This document shows, piece by piece, positions 1 to 9,303 of a stretch of 35,846 bases of DNA (position 1 is its first letter; each line of letters begins with the position of its first letter). Position numbers and translations under genes: made by a program. Under the pieces are notes generated by a model. It was not told where the DNA came from and made no database searches. It saw only the letters and a list, made by a program, of their open reading frames with translations. Source of the stretch: Agrococcus baldri (lineage in GTDB: Bacteria > Actinomycetota > Actinomycetes > Actinomycetales > Microbacteriaceae); NCBI GenBank assembly GCA_007988785.1, contig BJUU01000029.1, forward strand, positions 1 to 35,846, in the 5' to 3' direction.

Positions 1-1264
1 GATCGAGGTCGGCGCCGTCATCGCCCGCGTCGGCGGTGCGCCCGCGAAGGCCGACGACTCGAAGACCGACGAGGCGCCCGCCGCCTCGGAGGGCTCCGCC
101 GAGGCGCAGGACGCGGCTCCGGCCGAGCAGCCGGCACCCGCGGCGCCCTCGACCGAGCAGCCCGCGCCGGCCAAGGACCCGGAGCCGGAGGCCGAGGCAC
201 CCAAGGCCGAAGCACCCGAGGCCGAGGCGCCCAAGGCTGAGGCACCGAAGGCAGAGGCACCGAAGGCAGAGGCGCCCAAGGCAGAGGGGCCCAAGGCTGA
301 GGCACCGAAGGCCGAGGCTCCCAAGGCCGAGCAGGCGACCGCGGCCGCGCCGCCCGCGCCCCCCGCAGCGTCGAGCGGCGGCGCGGCGTACGTCACCCCG
401 ATCGTGCGCAAGCTCGCGAACGAGCGCGGCGTCGACCTGAGCACGCTCAGCGGCACGGGCGTCGGTGGGCGCATCCGCAAGGAGGACGTGCTCTCGGCCG
501 CCGAGTCGGCGCCGGCGGCCGGTGCCCCCGCGGCCGCGCCGGCCGAGGTCGAGGTCTCGGAGCTGCGCGGCACGACCGCGCCGATGTCGCGCCTGCGCAA
601 GGTGGTCGCGAAGCGCGCCGTCGAGTCGATGCAGACGCTCGCCCAGCTCACGACGGTCGTCGAGGTCGACGTGACGAAGGTCGCGCAGCTGCGCGAGTCG
701 CGGAAGGCCGCCTTCCAGAAGGAGACCGGCAACAAGCTGACGTTCCTGCCGTTCTTCACGCAGGCCGCCGTGCAGGCGCTGCAGTCGCACCCGCTCATCA
801 ACGCGACCGACGACGGCGAGACGATCACCTACCCCGAGACCGAGAACCTCGCGATGGCGGTCGACACCGAGCGCGGCCTGCTGACGCCGGTCATCCGCGA
901 CGCGAGCTCGAAGAGCATCTCGGAGCTCACCGCCGAGATCGCCGACCTCGCGCAGCGCACCCGTGACAACCAGCTCAAGCCCGACGAGCTGGCGGGCGGC
1001 ACGTTCACGCTCACCAACACCGGTTCGCGCGGTGCCCTGTTCGACACCCCCGTGGTCTTCCAGCCGCAGCGCGCCATCCTCGGCGTCGGCACGGTCGTGA
1101 AGCGCCCCGTCGTCGTGCAGGTCGACGGCCAGGACTCGATCGCCATCCGCTCGATGGTGTACCTCGCCCTGTCGTACGACCACCGCATCATCGACGGCGC
1201 CGACGCGGCCCGCTACCTCGGCCAGGTCAAGGCCCGTCTCGAGTCGGGCGCCTTCGAGGTCTGA
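1..1264 (+). CDS. sucB: Dihydrolipoyl acyltransferase (E2), 3' part
   Basis: The gene is cut by the left edge and reads in frame from base 2 to TGA at 1262-1264. The first dozen residues are the tail of a lipoyl domain. A long Ala/Pro/Glu/Lys linker with nine EAPKA-type pentads follows. Next comes a peripheral subunit-binding domain (motifs YVTPIVRKLA and GTGVGGRIRKEDVL, about bases 388-510), then the acyltransferase domain, which ends with the catalytic motif SYDHRIIDGADAARY (His about 1181). E2 takes acyl groups from E1 on swinging lipoyl arms and passes them to CoA. Actinobacterial genes named sucB often encode the E2 of pyruvate dehydrogenase, possibly shared with 2-oxoglutarate dehydrogenase; aceE lies 20 kb away here. 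The number of lipoyl domains cannot be seen. The stop is only 2 bp from the stop of the convergent neighbour. Confidence 0.95.
   Translation, partial: IEVGAVIARVGGAPAKADDSKTDEAPAASEGSAEAQDAAPAEQPAPAAPSTEQPAPAKDPEPEAEAPKAEAPEAEAPKAEAPKAEAPKAEAPKAEGPKAEAPKAEAPKAEQATAAAPPAPPAASSGGAAYVTPIVRKLANERGVDLSTLSGTGVGGRIRKEDVLSAAESAPAAGAPAAAPAEVEVSELRGTTAPMSRLRKVVAKRAVESMQTLAQLTTVVEVDVTKVAQLRESRKAAFQKETGNKLTFLPFFTQAAVQALQSHPLINATDDGETITYPETENLAMAVDTERGLLTPVIRDASSKSISELTAEIADLAQRTRDNQLKPDELAGGTFTLTNTGSRGALFDTPVVFQPQRAILGVGTVVKRPVVVQVDGQDSIAIRSMVYLALSYDHRIIDGADAARYLGQVKARLESGAFEV
194..328 (+). repeat. Nine in-frame 15-bp repeats in the E2 linker
   Basis: Nine consecutive 15-bp units encode E-A-P-K-A, with single changes in unit 2 (EAPEA) and unit 7 (EGPKA). 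They form the flexible linker between lipoyl and subunit-binding domains. Neighbouring units are nearly identical in DNA (GAGGCACCGAAGGCA-like), so recent slippage and length variation between strains are plausible. Confidence 0.9.
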
Positions 1265-1266
1265 CC

Positions 1267-2592
1267 TCAGTCCGCCCAGGCGTCGCGCAGCGTCCAGCCG
1301 GCCTCGGTGCTCATCACGAGCACCGAGGCCGGCTGGCGTTCCGAGACCACCCGCAGCAGCCACGCATCGCCGATGCGCTGCACGAGCTCGAGCGTGCCGT
1401 CGTCCGGCAGCCGCCATGGCTGCTCGGCGCTGAGCTGCGGGCTGTCGGGCTCGTGCAGCGCCACCAGGCACGCCGCGTCGCCGGCGTCGATGCATGCCTC
1501 GCGCTCGCTCAGCAGCGCCGCGGCCGCGACGACGGGGTCCTCGGCGTCGGGCGCTGCGGCACCGCCGGTGGGCTCGGGCTGCGGCGAGGGCTCCCCCGGG
1601 CTCTCGGGCGGGGCGCTGGCCGGGGCAGTGCCGCCGGCAGCAGCACCGCCGGCAGCACCGCCGTCGACCGCACCGGCGTCGGCGGCACCGGCCTGCGACA
1701 GCAGCACCGCGGTCACCGTCAGCGCCGCCGCGCCGCAGCCGGCGACCGCCCAGAACCGCGGGCGCACGCTCGCGACCGCCGCGACCAGTCGCTGCGCGGC
1801 GGGACCGCCGCGCTCGACGAGCCGCTCGGCAAGCAGCGCGAGCCGCGCCCAGACCACCTCCACGCCGGCCGCGCGCTCGCGCCGGCGCACCCGCGCCCGC
1901 GCTGCCGGCGCCGCAGGCTCGAGGGTGCCGAGCTCGAGCGGCAGCGCGGGCCAGCTCGCCAGCAGCACATCGGCCGCGGCGAGCAGATCCCGCCGGTCGA
2001 GTGCCGCCGCGACACCCTCGGGCAGCGCCTCGCCCGCCGCCTCGAGCACTGCGCTCGCGAGCAGGCGCCAGCCGGCGACGTCGGCCGCGACGCCCTCGCT
2101 GCCCTCGCGCCACGCCTCGGTGGGGCGATCCGTCTCGCGCCGAGCGCCCTCGCCGAGCAGCATCGGCGCGCCGTCGGGATCGAGCCGCACGTCCTGCGCC
2201 GTGCATCCTCCGGCGCTCGCGCCGATCGCGTGCAGCGCCCCCAGCGCCGCGGCGACCGGCGCCAGCACTGTCACCGCCTCCCCCACGGCGGGCGCGCGCC
2301 GCTGCAGCAGCCAGTCGGCCAGGTCTCGCGGCAGGAGCGGGCGCACGACGACCGGCCCGTCGTCGACGGCGACGTCGAGGATGGGCACCAGGTGCGGGTG
2401 CTCGAGCGCCAGCAGCGCCTCGACCTCCCCCGCGAGCACCGCCGCACCGCCCGCCCGGGCGCGGTGCAGCTCGACGCCCGCACCCGACGCATCCGCCGCC
2501 ACCCACGCCTCGCGCTCGGCATCGCGCCGCAGCGCCCGCAGCAGCGGGTAGCCCGCGATCGTCGCTCCCTCATCGTCCACGCCGGCGACCAT
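1267..2592 (-). CDS. Membrane-anchored protein-kinase-like (pseudokinase) protein
   Basis: The product has 441 aa from ATG at 2592; no clear Shine-Dalgarno site is seen and GTG 15 bases downstream is an alternative. Residues about 14-215 follow a serine/threonine kinase layout: a hydrophobic beta strand, EVEALLALEHPHLVPILD like the alphaC-beta4 region, a hinge (VVVRPLLPRDLADWLL) and a helical C-lobe. The catalytic residues are not recognisable: no VAIK-type lysine, CTAQDVRLDPDG in place of HRDxKxxN, and GEG in place of DFG. One transmembrane helix lies at about 279-300. An Ala/Gly/Pro/Ser-rich spacer follows, then an outer domain of about 85 residues with a Cys pair (ACIDAGDAAC) and no family I recognise. 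I infer an inactive kinase fold that senses or scaffolds. The gene is convergent with sucB and divergent from the DUF4191 gene. Confidence 0.7.
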   Translation of the reverse strand: MVAGVDDEGATIAGYPLLRALRRDAEREAWVAADASGAGVELHRARAGGAAVLAGEVEALLALEHPHLVPILDVAVDDGPVVVRPLLPRDLADWLLQRRAPAVGEAVTVLAPVAAALGALHAIGASAGGCTAQDVRLDPDGAPMLLGEGARRETDRPTEAWREGSEGVAADVAGWRLLASAVLEAAGEALPEGVAAALDRRDLLAAADVLLASWPALPLELGTLEPAAPAARARVRRRERAAGVEVVWARLALLAERLVERGGPAAQRLVAAVASVRPRFWAVAGCGAAALTVTAVLLSQAGAADAGAVDGGAAGGAAAGGTAPASAPPESPGEPSPQPEPTGGAAAPDAEDPVVAAAALLSEREACIDAGDAACLVALHEPDSPQLSAEQPWRLPDDGTLELVQRIGDAWLLRVVSERQPASVLVMSTEAGWTLRDAWAD

Positions 2593-2660
2593 GCCAGGGG
2601 CGGAGGCAGCGTCGCTGCGGCGATCGGCAGCGCTGTGGAGAGCGGACCCCCGTCGCCCGG

Positions 2661-2666
2661 TATCCT
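2661..2666 (+). promoter_or_regulatory. -10 hexamer, leaderless promoter of DUF4191 gene
   Basis: TATCCT ends 7 nt before the ATG at 2674, so transcription would start at or next to the start codon. No good -35 is visible. Confidence 0.55.
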
Positions 2667-2673
2667 GGACGGC

Positions 2674-3363
2674 ATGGCACGCGACACCGAGAAGGAGCCC
2701 GGCAGGCTCAAGACGATGTGGTCCATCTTCCAGATGACCCGCAGGAACGACAAGCTGGCGCTGCCGCTGATGCTGCTGGCCTTCTTCGGCCCGATCATCA
2801 TCGTCACGGTGCTCGCGATCGTGTTCCGGCAGGACACCCTCTTCCTGGTGCTCTGGATCATCTCGAGCGTGCTCATCGGCCTGATGCTGATGATGATGAC
2901 GCTCACCTGGCGGGCCGAGAAGATCGCCTTCGCGCAGATCGAGGGCCGCCCCGGCGCCGTCGGCTCCGTGCTGAAGAACGGCCTGCGCGGCAACTGGACC
3001 ACGAGCGAGATGCCGGTGGGCGTCAACCCCAAGACGCAGGACGCCATCTACCGCGCGGTCGGCAAGCCCGGCGTCGTGCTCATCGCCGAGGGCCCGAAGG
3101 GGCGCGTCGCGCGCATCCTCACCGACGAGCAGCGCAAGGTGAAGCGCATCGTGCCGAACGTGCCCGTGCACGTGATCGAGATCGGCCCCGACTCGCCGCT
3201 CGAGCTGCGCAAGCTCACGAAGACCATGCGCCGGCTGAAGAAGACGCTCACGCGCGCAGAGGTCATGGCCGTCGCCAACCGCCTCACCTCGCTCGGCCAG
3301 GCGAACCTGCCCATCCCGAAGGGCATCGATCCCCGGCGCGTGCGGCCCGGCCGCCCGCGCTGA
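2674..3363 (+). CDS. DUF4191 family membrane protein
   Basis: The product has 229 aa. A basic N-terminus is followed by two adjacent membrane helices (about residues 30-53 and 57-80; LALPLMLLAFFGPIIIVTVL and the Met-rich LIGLMLMMMTLTW). A soluble C-terminal domain of about 145 residues, rich in Lys and Arg (KLTKTMRRLKKTLTRAEV), probably faces the cytoplasm. This family is conserved in Actinobacteria next to the lipoate genes and glnA (Rv2219-like in mycobacteria); no biochemical function is known to me. The start is supported by a -10 hexamer 7 nt upstream and by the family-like N-terminus. It lies directly upstream of the glnA regulatory region. Confidence 0.88.
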   Translation: MARDTEKEPGRLKTMWSIFQMTRRNDKLALPLMLLAFFGPIIIVTVLAIVFRQDTLFLVLWIISSVLIGLMLMMMTLTWRAEKIAFAQIEGRPGAVGSVLKNGLRGNWTTSEMPVGVNPKTQDAIYRAVGKPGVVLIAEGPKGRVARILTDEQRKVKRIVPNVPVHVIEIGPDSPLELRKLTKTMRRLKKTLTRAEVMAVANRLTSLGQANLPIPKGIDPRRVRPGRPR

Positions 3364-3364
3364 T

Positions 3365-3402
3365 GTAACACCGCCGAAACATCGGCGTCACCGACGAGCA
3401 AC
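3365..3402 (+). promoter_or_regulatory. GlnR-type operator, four half-sites
   Basis: GTAAC (3365-3369), GAAAC (3376-3380), GTCAC (3387-3391) and GCAAC (3398-3402) are each separated by exactly 6 bp. This is the known double GlnR box of actinobacteria (gTnAc-n6-GaAAc repeated at 11-bp steps). It starts 2 bp after the DUF4191 stop and ends 10 bp before the putative -10, so it overlaps the -35 region of the glnA promoter. OmpR-type GlnR would bind here and tie glnA expression to nitrogen supply. AmtR boxes look different. Confidence 0.85.
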
Positions 3403-3412
3403 GGCTCCCGCG

Positions 3413-3463
3413 TAGCGTCGAGGTCACGGCAACCGCCCACCCCCAACGCACCACGTCAAGGAG
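3413..3463 (+). promoter_or_regulatory. glnA -10 hexamer and ribosome binding site
   Basis: TAGCGT at 3413-3418 is a plausible -10, giving a 5' leader of about 45 nt. AAGGAG at 3458-3463 is a strong Shine-Dalgarno site 4 nt before ATG 3468. The -35 region is poor, as expected for a promoter that needs an activator. Confidence 0.6.
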
Positions 3464-3467
3464 CACC

Positions 3468-4892
<1,425 letters not shown>

Positions 4893-4903
4893 CGCTCACA
4901 CGC

Positions 4904-4940
4904 GGCGGGGCCGGATCTCTTGGGGGGATCCGGCCCCGCC
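4904..4940. terminator. Bidirectional hairpin between glnA and glnE
   Basis: A perfect 14-bp GC-rich stem (4904-4917 with 4927-4940) encloses a 9-nt loop. It sits 12 nt after the glnA stop and 17 nt beyond the glnE stop on the other strand. The T-run after it is weak, as is common for actinobacterial terminators. Confidence 0.75.
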
Positions 4941-4957
4941 TTCTGCGTGCGCCCGGG

Positions 4958-7906
4958 CTACTGCTCGTAGAAGCGGCGGTCGAAGACGCGGCGGGCGCGG
5001 CGGGTGACCCCGAGGTACTCGTCCTCCAGGGCGGCGGCCGAGCCGGCGGGCATGCCGAGCAGCCTCGCGACGGCCTCGAGCTCGCCGCGATCCTCCGGCA
5101 GCAGGTCGATCGAGCGGGCGCGCGCGAGCGCGAGCGCGTTCCGGATGCGCGTGGCGAGCACCCAGGCCTCGCGCAGCACGCGCGCATCCTCGTCGGCGAT
5201 GAGGTCGGCCCTCGACGCCGCCGCCAGCGCCTCGAGCGTCGACGGCGTGCGCAGGCTCTCCACGCGCCCGGCGTGGCGCAGCTGCAGCAGCTGCACGAGC
5301 CACTCGACGTCGCTCAGGGCGCCGTCGCCGAGCTTGAGGTGCCGGCGGCGGTCGGCGGCCTGCGGCAGCCGCTCCGCCTCGACGCGCGCCTTGATGCGCC
5401 GCACCTCCCGCACGGATGATGCGGGGAACTCGGCCGGGTAGCGGCGCTCGTCGATGATCGCCATCAGCTCGCCGGCCAGCCCGGCGTCGCCGGCGAAGGG
5501 CCGCGCGCGCAGCAGCGCCTGCGCCTCCCACGGCTGCGACCAGCGGTCGTAGTAGGCGCGGTAGCTCTCGAGCGTGCGCACGAGCGGGCCCTGCCGGCCC
5601 TCGGGCCGCAGCCCCGCATCCATCTCGAACGGCAGCGTGGGATCGTTCAGCGTCTCCTGCACCCTGCGGATGACCGTGGTCGCCTCCGCGACCGGATCGT
5701 CGCCGCCGCGCGCGACGTGCATGACGTCGATGTCGCTGCCGAAGCCGATCTCGCGCCCGCCCGTGCGGCCCATGGTGATGATGGCGAGCTCGAGCCGCTC
5801 CGGCCGGTGCAGCGCGAGCGCGGCGTCGAGCACGGCAGCGGCGATGGCCGAGAGCGCTGCGCCCACCCCCGTCTCGTCGATGCGCTGCAGCGCGCTCGCG
5901 ATCGCCACCCGCAGGTGCTCGCGCCGCCGCAGGCCGCGGAGCGCCCGCTGCACGGCATCGGTGTCGTCGCCGTGCCTCGCGAGCACGGCAGCGGCCTCCT
6001 CGCGCAGCGCCTGCTCGCTGCGGGGCCGCAGCTGCTCGTCGCCGTCGAGCCACGAGGCCGACTCCGGGATGCGCTCCATGAGCGCCCCGATGAGGCGCGA
6101 GGAGGAGAGCAGGCTCGTCAGGCGGCGCGCGGCGACGGGCGAATCCCGCAGCATGCGCAGGAACCACGGGCTCTCGCCCAGCGCCTCGCTGAGCCGGCGG
6201 AACGCCAGCAGCCCCATGTCGGGCACGGCGCCCTCGGCGAACCAGCCCAGCAGCACCGGCAGCAGCAGCCGCTGGATCTGCGCGCGGCGCGTGTGCCCGC
6301 CGGTGAGCTCGGCGATGTGCCCGAGCGCCCCCTTCGGGTCGACGTAGCCGGAGGCCTGCAGCCGCCGCTGCGCCGCCTCGGGCGTCAGGTGCACGTCGTC
6401 GCGGTCGAGCGAGGCGACCACGCTCAGCAGCGGCCGGTAGAAGATGCGCTCGTGCAGGGTGCGCACGGCGCGCCGCACCGCCTGCCACTGCGCGAGCAGC
6501 TCCTTCGCGCTGCCGAGCCCCGCGGTGCGGGCGAGCCTGCGCAGCTCGTCGTCGTCCTCCGGCATGAGGTGGGTGCGCCGCATGCGCCAGAACTGGATGC
6601 GGTGCTCGAGCACGCGCAGGAACCGGTAGTGGTCGCCGAACTCGTCGCGGTCGGAGCGCCCCACGATGCCGCGGGCGGCGAGGGCGTCGAGCGCCTCGAG
6701 CGTGCCGCGCTGCCGCACGGAGGCGTCGTCGGCGCCGTGCACGAGCTGCAGCAGCTGCACCGTGAACTCGATGTCGCGCAGGCCGCCGGGCCCGAGCTTC
6801 AGCTGCCGGTCCACCTCGTCGGCCGGGATGTGCTCGGTCACCCGCTCGCGCATCCGTTGCACCGAGTCGACGAAGCCGTCGCGGCTCGACGACTCCCACA
6901 CCATCGAGCGCACGGCCTCGTCGTAGGCGGCGCCGAGCTCGGCGTCGCCCGCGATAGGCCGGGCCTTCAGCAGCGCCTGGAACTCCCACGACTTCGCCCA
7001 GCGCTCGTAGTAGGCGACGTGCGAGGCGAGCGTGCGCGTGAGCGCGCCGTCCTTGCCCTCGGGACGCAGGTTCGCATCCACCTCCCACAGCGGCGGGGCG
7101 GCCTGGAACTGCGTGCAGGCGGCGGTCGTCTCGCGGGCGAGCAGCGTGGCGATCTGGGTCGCGAGGTGGTCATCGAGCCCGGCCGCGGCGTCGGTGCCGC
7201 GCTCATCCACGCCGCGCTCATCCACGCCGTGCACCCAGATGACGTCGACGTCGCTGAGGTAGTTCAGCTCGCGCGCGCCCGTCTTGCCCATGCCGATGAC
7301 GGCGAGCCGCACGCGATCGGCGACGGCGCCGAACCGCTCGCGCGCCGCGGCCCTGGCGATGGCGATGCCCGCCTCGAGGGCGGCTGCGGCGAGGTCTGCG
7401 AGCGCGGCCGAGACGGTGTCGACCCGCTGCTTCGGGTCGTCGAGGCCCAGATCCCACGCGACCAGCTCGGCCAGATGCCGCCGGTAGCGGTCGCGCATCG
7501 CGGCGACCGCCTGCGGCTGCGGCAGCTCCGTCGCGCCCTCCCGCGCCCGCACGGCCTCCAGCAGGCTCTCCCGGTACGCCGCGGGCGGCGAGGGCTCGCG
7601 CGGGCGCAGCACGACGTCGAGATCCTCGGGGTGCCGCTCCAGGTGCTCGCCGATGCCCAGCGACCCTCCGAGCACGCGCAGCAGCGACGCGCGCGCAGCG
7701 TCGTCGCGCAGCGCATCCTTCAGATCCACCTCTGCGCGCAGCAGGCGCACGAGCTGCTGCAGCGCCGTGTCGGGGTCTGCGGTGCGCGCGCACTCGTCCA
7801 CCAGGCCCCGCATGGCCTCCGGCAGCTCCTGCGCGCACGCCTCCGCCGCACCCGGCTCGCGATACCCCAGGCGCGCCAGCCGCGTCCGCGGCGAGGGGAT
7901 GCGCAT
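4958..7906 (-). CDS. glnE: Bifunctional glutamine synthetase adenylyltransferase/deadenylase
   Basis: The product has 982 aa, close to other actinobacterial GlnE proteins. It carries two nucleotidyltransferase domains: the N-terminal deadenylylase with GMGKTGARELNYLSDVDV (205-222, metal ligands Asp219 and Asp221), and the C-terminal adenylylase with MGRTGGREIGFGSDIDV (712-728, Asp725 and Asp727). Each is followed by a helical GlnD-type region; the middle contains LGPGGLRDIEFTVQLLQL. The enzyme adds or removes AMP on the conserved Tyr of GlnA. ATG 7906 lies 3 nt after the glnA2 stop and has no clear Shine-Dalgarno site, so coupled translation from glnA2 mRNA is likely. A 15-bp in-frame tandem duplication (7199-7228, encoding VDERG twice) sits after the first catalytic motif. 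No glnB/glnK gene is in the window. Confidence 0.97.
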   Translation of the reverse strand: MRIPSPRTRLARLGYREPGAAEACAQELPEAMRGLVDECARTADPDTALQQLVRLLRAEVDLKDALRDDAARASLLRVLGGSLGIGEHLERHPEDLDVVLRPREPSPPAAYRESLLEAVRAREGATELPQPQAVAAMRDRYRRHLAELVAWDLGLDDPKQRVDTVSAALADLAAAALEAGIAIARAAARERFGAVADRVRLAVIGMGKTGARELNYLSDVDVIWVHGVDERGVDERGTDAAAGLDDHLATQIATLLARETTAACTQFQAAPPLWEVDANLRPEGKDGALTRTLASHVAYYERWAKSWEFQALLKARPIAGDAELGAAYDEAVRSMVWESSSRDGFVDSVQRMRERVTEHIPADEVDRQLKLGPGGLRDIEFTVQLLQLVHGADDASVRQRGTLEALDALAARGIVGRSDRDEFGDHYRFLRVLEHRIQFWRMRRTHLMPEDDDELRRLARTAGLGSAKELLAQWQAVRRAVRTLHERIFYRPLLSVVASLDRDDVHLTPEAAQRRLQASGYVDPKGALGHIAELTGGHTRRAQIQRLLLPVLLGWFAEGAVPDMGLLAFRRLSEALGESPWFLRMLRDSPVAARRLTSLLSSSRLIGALMERIPESASWLDGDEQLRPRSEQALREEAAAVLARHGDDTDAVQRALRGLRRREHLRVAIASALQRIDETGVGAALSAIAAAVLDAALALHRPERLELAIITMGRTGGREIGFGSDIDVMHVARGGDDPVAEATTVIRRVQETLNDPTLPFEMDAGLRPEGRQGPLVRTLESYRAYYDRWSQPWEAQALLRARPFAGDAGLAGELMAIIDERRYPAEFPASSVREVRRIKARVEAERLPQAADRRRHLKLGDGALSDVEWLVQLLQLRHAGRVESLRTPSTLEALAAASRADLIADEDARVLREAWVLATRIRNALALARARSIDLLPEDRGELEAVARLLGMPAGSAAALEDEYLGVTRRARRVFDRRFYEQ

Positions 7907-7909
7907 GGG

Positions 7910-9241
7910 CTAGAGCGAGAGCAGGTTCGACTCGAGCTCGACGCGCGTCACCTGGTCGCGGTAGCGGCGCCAGTCCTCGCGCTTGTTGCGCAGGAAGTAC
8001 GAGAAGACCTGCTCGCCGAGGGTCTCGGCCACGAGCTCGGACTCCTCCATGGTGCGGATCGCCTCGCTCAGGCTCGAGGGCAGCGGCGTGTAGCCGAGCG
8101 CCCTGCGCTCGCGGTCGGAGAGCTGCCAGATGTCCTCGACGGCCTCGTCGGGCAGCTCGTAGCCCTCCTCGATGCCCTTGAGGCCGGCGGCCATGAGCAC
8201 CGAGAAGGCCAGGTAGGGGTTGGCGGCCGAGTCGAGCCCGCGGTACTCGATGCGGGCCGACTGCGCCTTGTTGGGCTTCGACAGCGGCACGCGCACGAGG
8301 GCCGAGCGGTTGTTGTGGCCCCAGCTGACGAAGCTGGGCGCCTCGTCGCCGGCCCAGAGCCGCTTGTAGGAGTTGACGAACTGGTTCGTGACGGCGGTGA
8401 ACTCGGGCGCGTGGTGCAGCAGCCCGGCGACGAACTGGCGGCCCATCTTCGAGAGCTGGTACTTGCCGCTCGGATCGTGGAAGGCGTTGCGCTCCCCCTC
8501 GAACAGCGACATGTGCGTGTGCATGCCGCTGCCCGGGTGCCCCTCGAAGGGCTTCGGCATGAAGGTGGCGAAGACGCCCTCCGAGATCGCGACCTCCTTC
8601 ACGATGGTGCGGAAGGTCATGATGTTGTCGGCGGTCGAGAGCGCGTCGGCGTAGCGCAGGTCGATCTCGTTCTGGCCCGGGCCCGCCTCGTGGTGGCTGA
8701 ACTCGACCGAGATGCCGATGTCCTCGAGCATGCGCACGGATGCGCGGCGGAAGTCGTGCGCGGTGCCGCCGGGCACGTTGTCGAAGTAGCCGGCGCGGTC
8801 GACCGGCTCGGGGTGCTGCACGTCGGCCGACTTCAGCAGGTAGAACTCGCACTCGGGGTGCGTGTAGAAGCTGAAGCCCTTGTCGGCGGCCTTCGCGAGC
8901 GTGCGCTTGAGCACGTGGCGCGGGTCGGCGGCCGCGGGCTCGCCGTCGGGCGTGAAGATGTCGCAGAACATGCGCGCCGTGGGGTCGGTCTCGCCGCGCC
9001 ACGGCAGCACCTGGAAGGTCGAGGGGTCGGCCTTCGCGATCACGTCGGCCTCGGACGAGCGCGACAGGCCCTCGATCGACGAGCCGTCGATGCCCATGCC
9101 CTCGCTGAACGCGCCCTCGACCTCTGCCGGGGCGATGGCGACCGACTTCAGCGAGCCGAGCACATCCGTGAACCAGAGCCGCACGAACTTGACGCCGCGC
9201 TCCTCGATCGTGCGAAGCACGAAGTCCTGCTGCTTGTCCAT
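7910..9241 (-). CDS. glnA2: Glutamine synthetase type I, GlnA2 paralogue
   Basis: The product has 443 aa from ATG 9241, preceded by AGAGGGG; the frame stays open further upstream but that part is not GS-like. It has GS signatures: RLWFTDVLGSLKS, GMGIDGSSIEG, PEPVDR, FSHHEAGPGQNEID, HPGSGMHTHMS and [18 protein letters not shown]. At the place of the adenylylation Tyr it reads EDIWQLS, with Trp, so it should not be a GlnE substrate. Some actinobacterial GlnA-like paralogues act on other amines or polyamines. The sequence alone cannot decide whether this one is a true GS, but the catalytic core looks complete. It leads a two-gene unit with glnE and is divergent from panB. Confidence 0.93.
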   Translation of the reverse strand: MDKQQDFVLRTIEERGVKFVRLWFTDVLGSLKSVAIAPAEVEGAFSEGMGIDGSSIEGLSRSSEADVIAKADPSTFQVLPWRGETDPTARMFCDIFTPDGEPAAADPRHVLKRTLAKAADKGFSFYTHPECEFYLLKSADVQHPEPVDRAGYFDNVPGGTAHDFRRASVRMLEDIGISVEFSHHEAGPGQNEIDLRYADALSTADNIMTFRTIVKEVAISEGVFATFMPKPFEGHPGSGMHTHMSLFEGERNAFHDPSGKYQLSKMGRQFVAGLLHHAPEFTAVTNQFVNSYKRLWAGDEAPSFVSWGHNNRSALVRVPLSKPNKAQSARIEYRGLDSAANPYLAFSVLMAAGLKGIEEGYELPDEAVEDIWQLSDRERRALGYTPLPSSLSEAIRTMEESELVAETLGEQVFSYFLRNKREDWRRYRDQVTRVELESNLLSL

Positions 9242-9266
9242 CCCGGCCCCTCTCTCGCCTTCCCTC

Positions 9267-9297
9267 AGGCTAGTGGTCGTGCCGCGCGGGTTAGGCT
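9267..9297. promoter_or_regulatory. Back-to-back -10 hexamers for glnA2 and panB
   Basis: On the minus strand TAGCCT (9272-9267) gives glnA2 a leader of about 20 nt with a Shine-Dalgarno site. On the plus strand TAGGCT (9292-9297) lies 6 nt before the panB ATG at 9304, so panB should be leaderless. Both promoters fit in 62 bp. Confidence 0.6.
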
Positions 9298-9303
9298 CGG
9301 CGC

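Noticed and set aside
1267-3171. Reading the pseudokinase gene as a 634-aa protein that starts at 3171
   Set aside because: The extra part is antisense to the DUF4191 gene and has a shadow-like composition (His/Asp/Arg). ATG 2592 gives a normal domain start.
3413-3467. Riboswitch in the glnA leader
   Set aside because: The leader is about 45 nt and shows no glutamine-riboswitch or other aptamer core; control is explained by the operator upstream.
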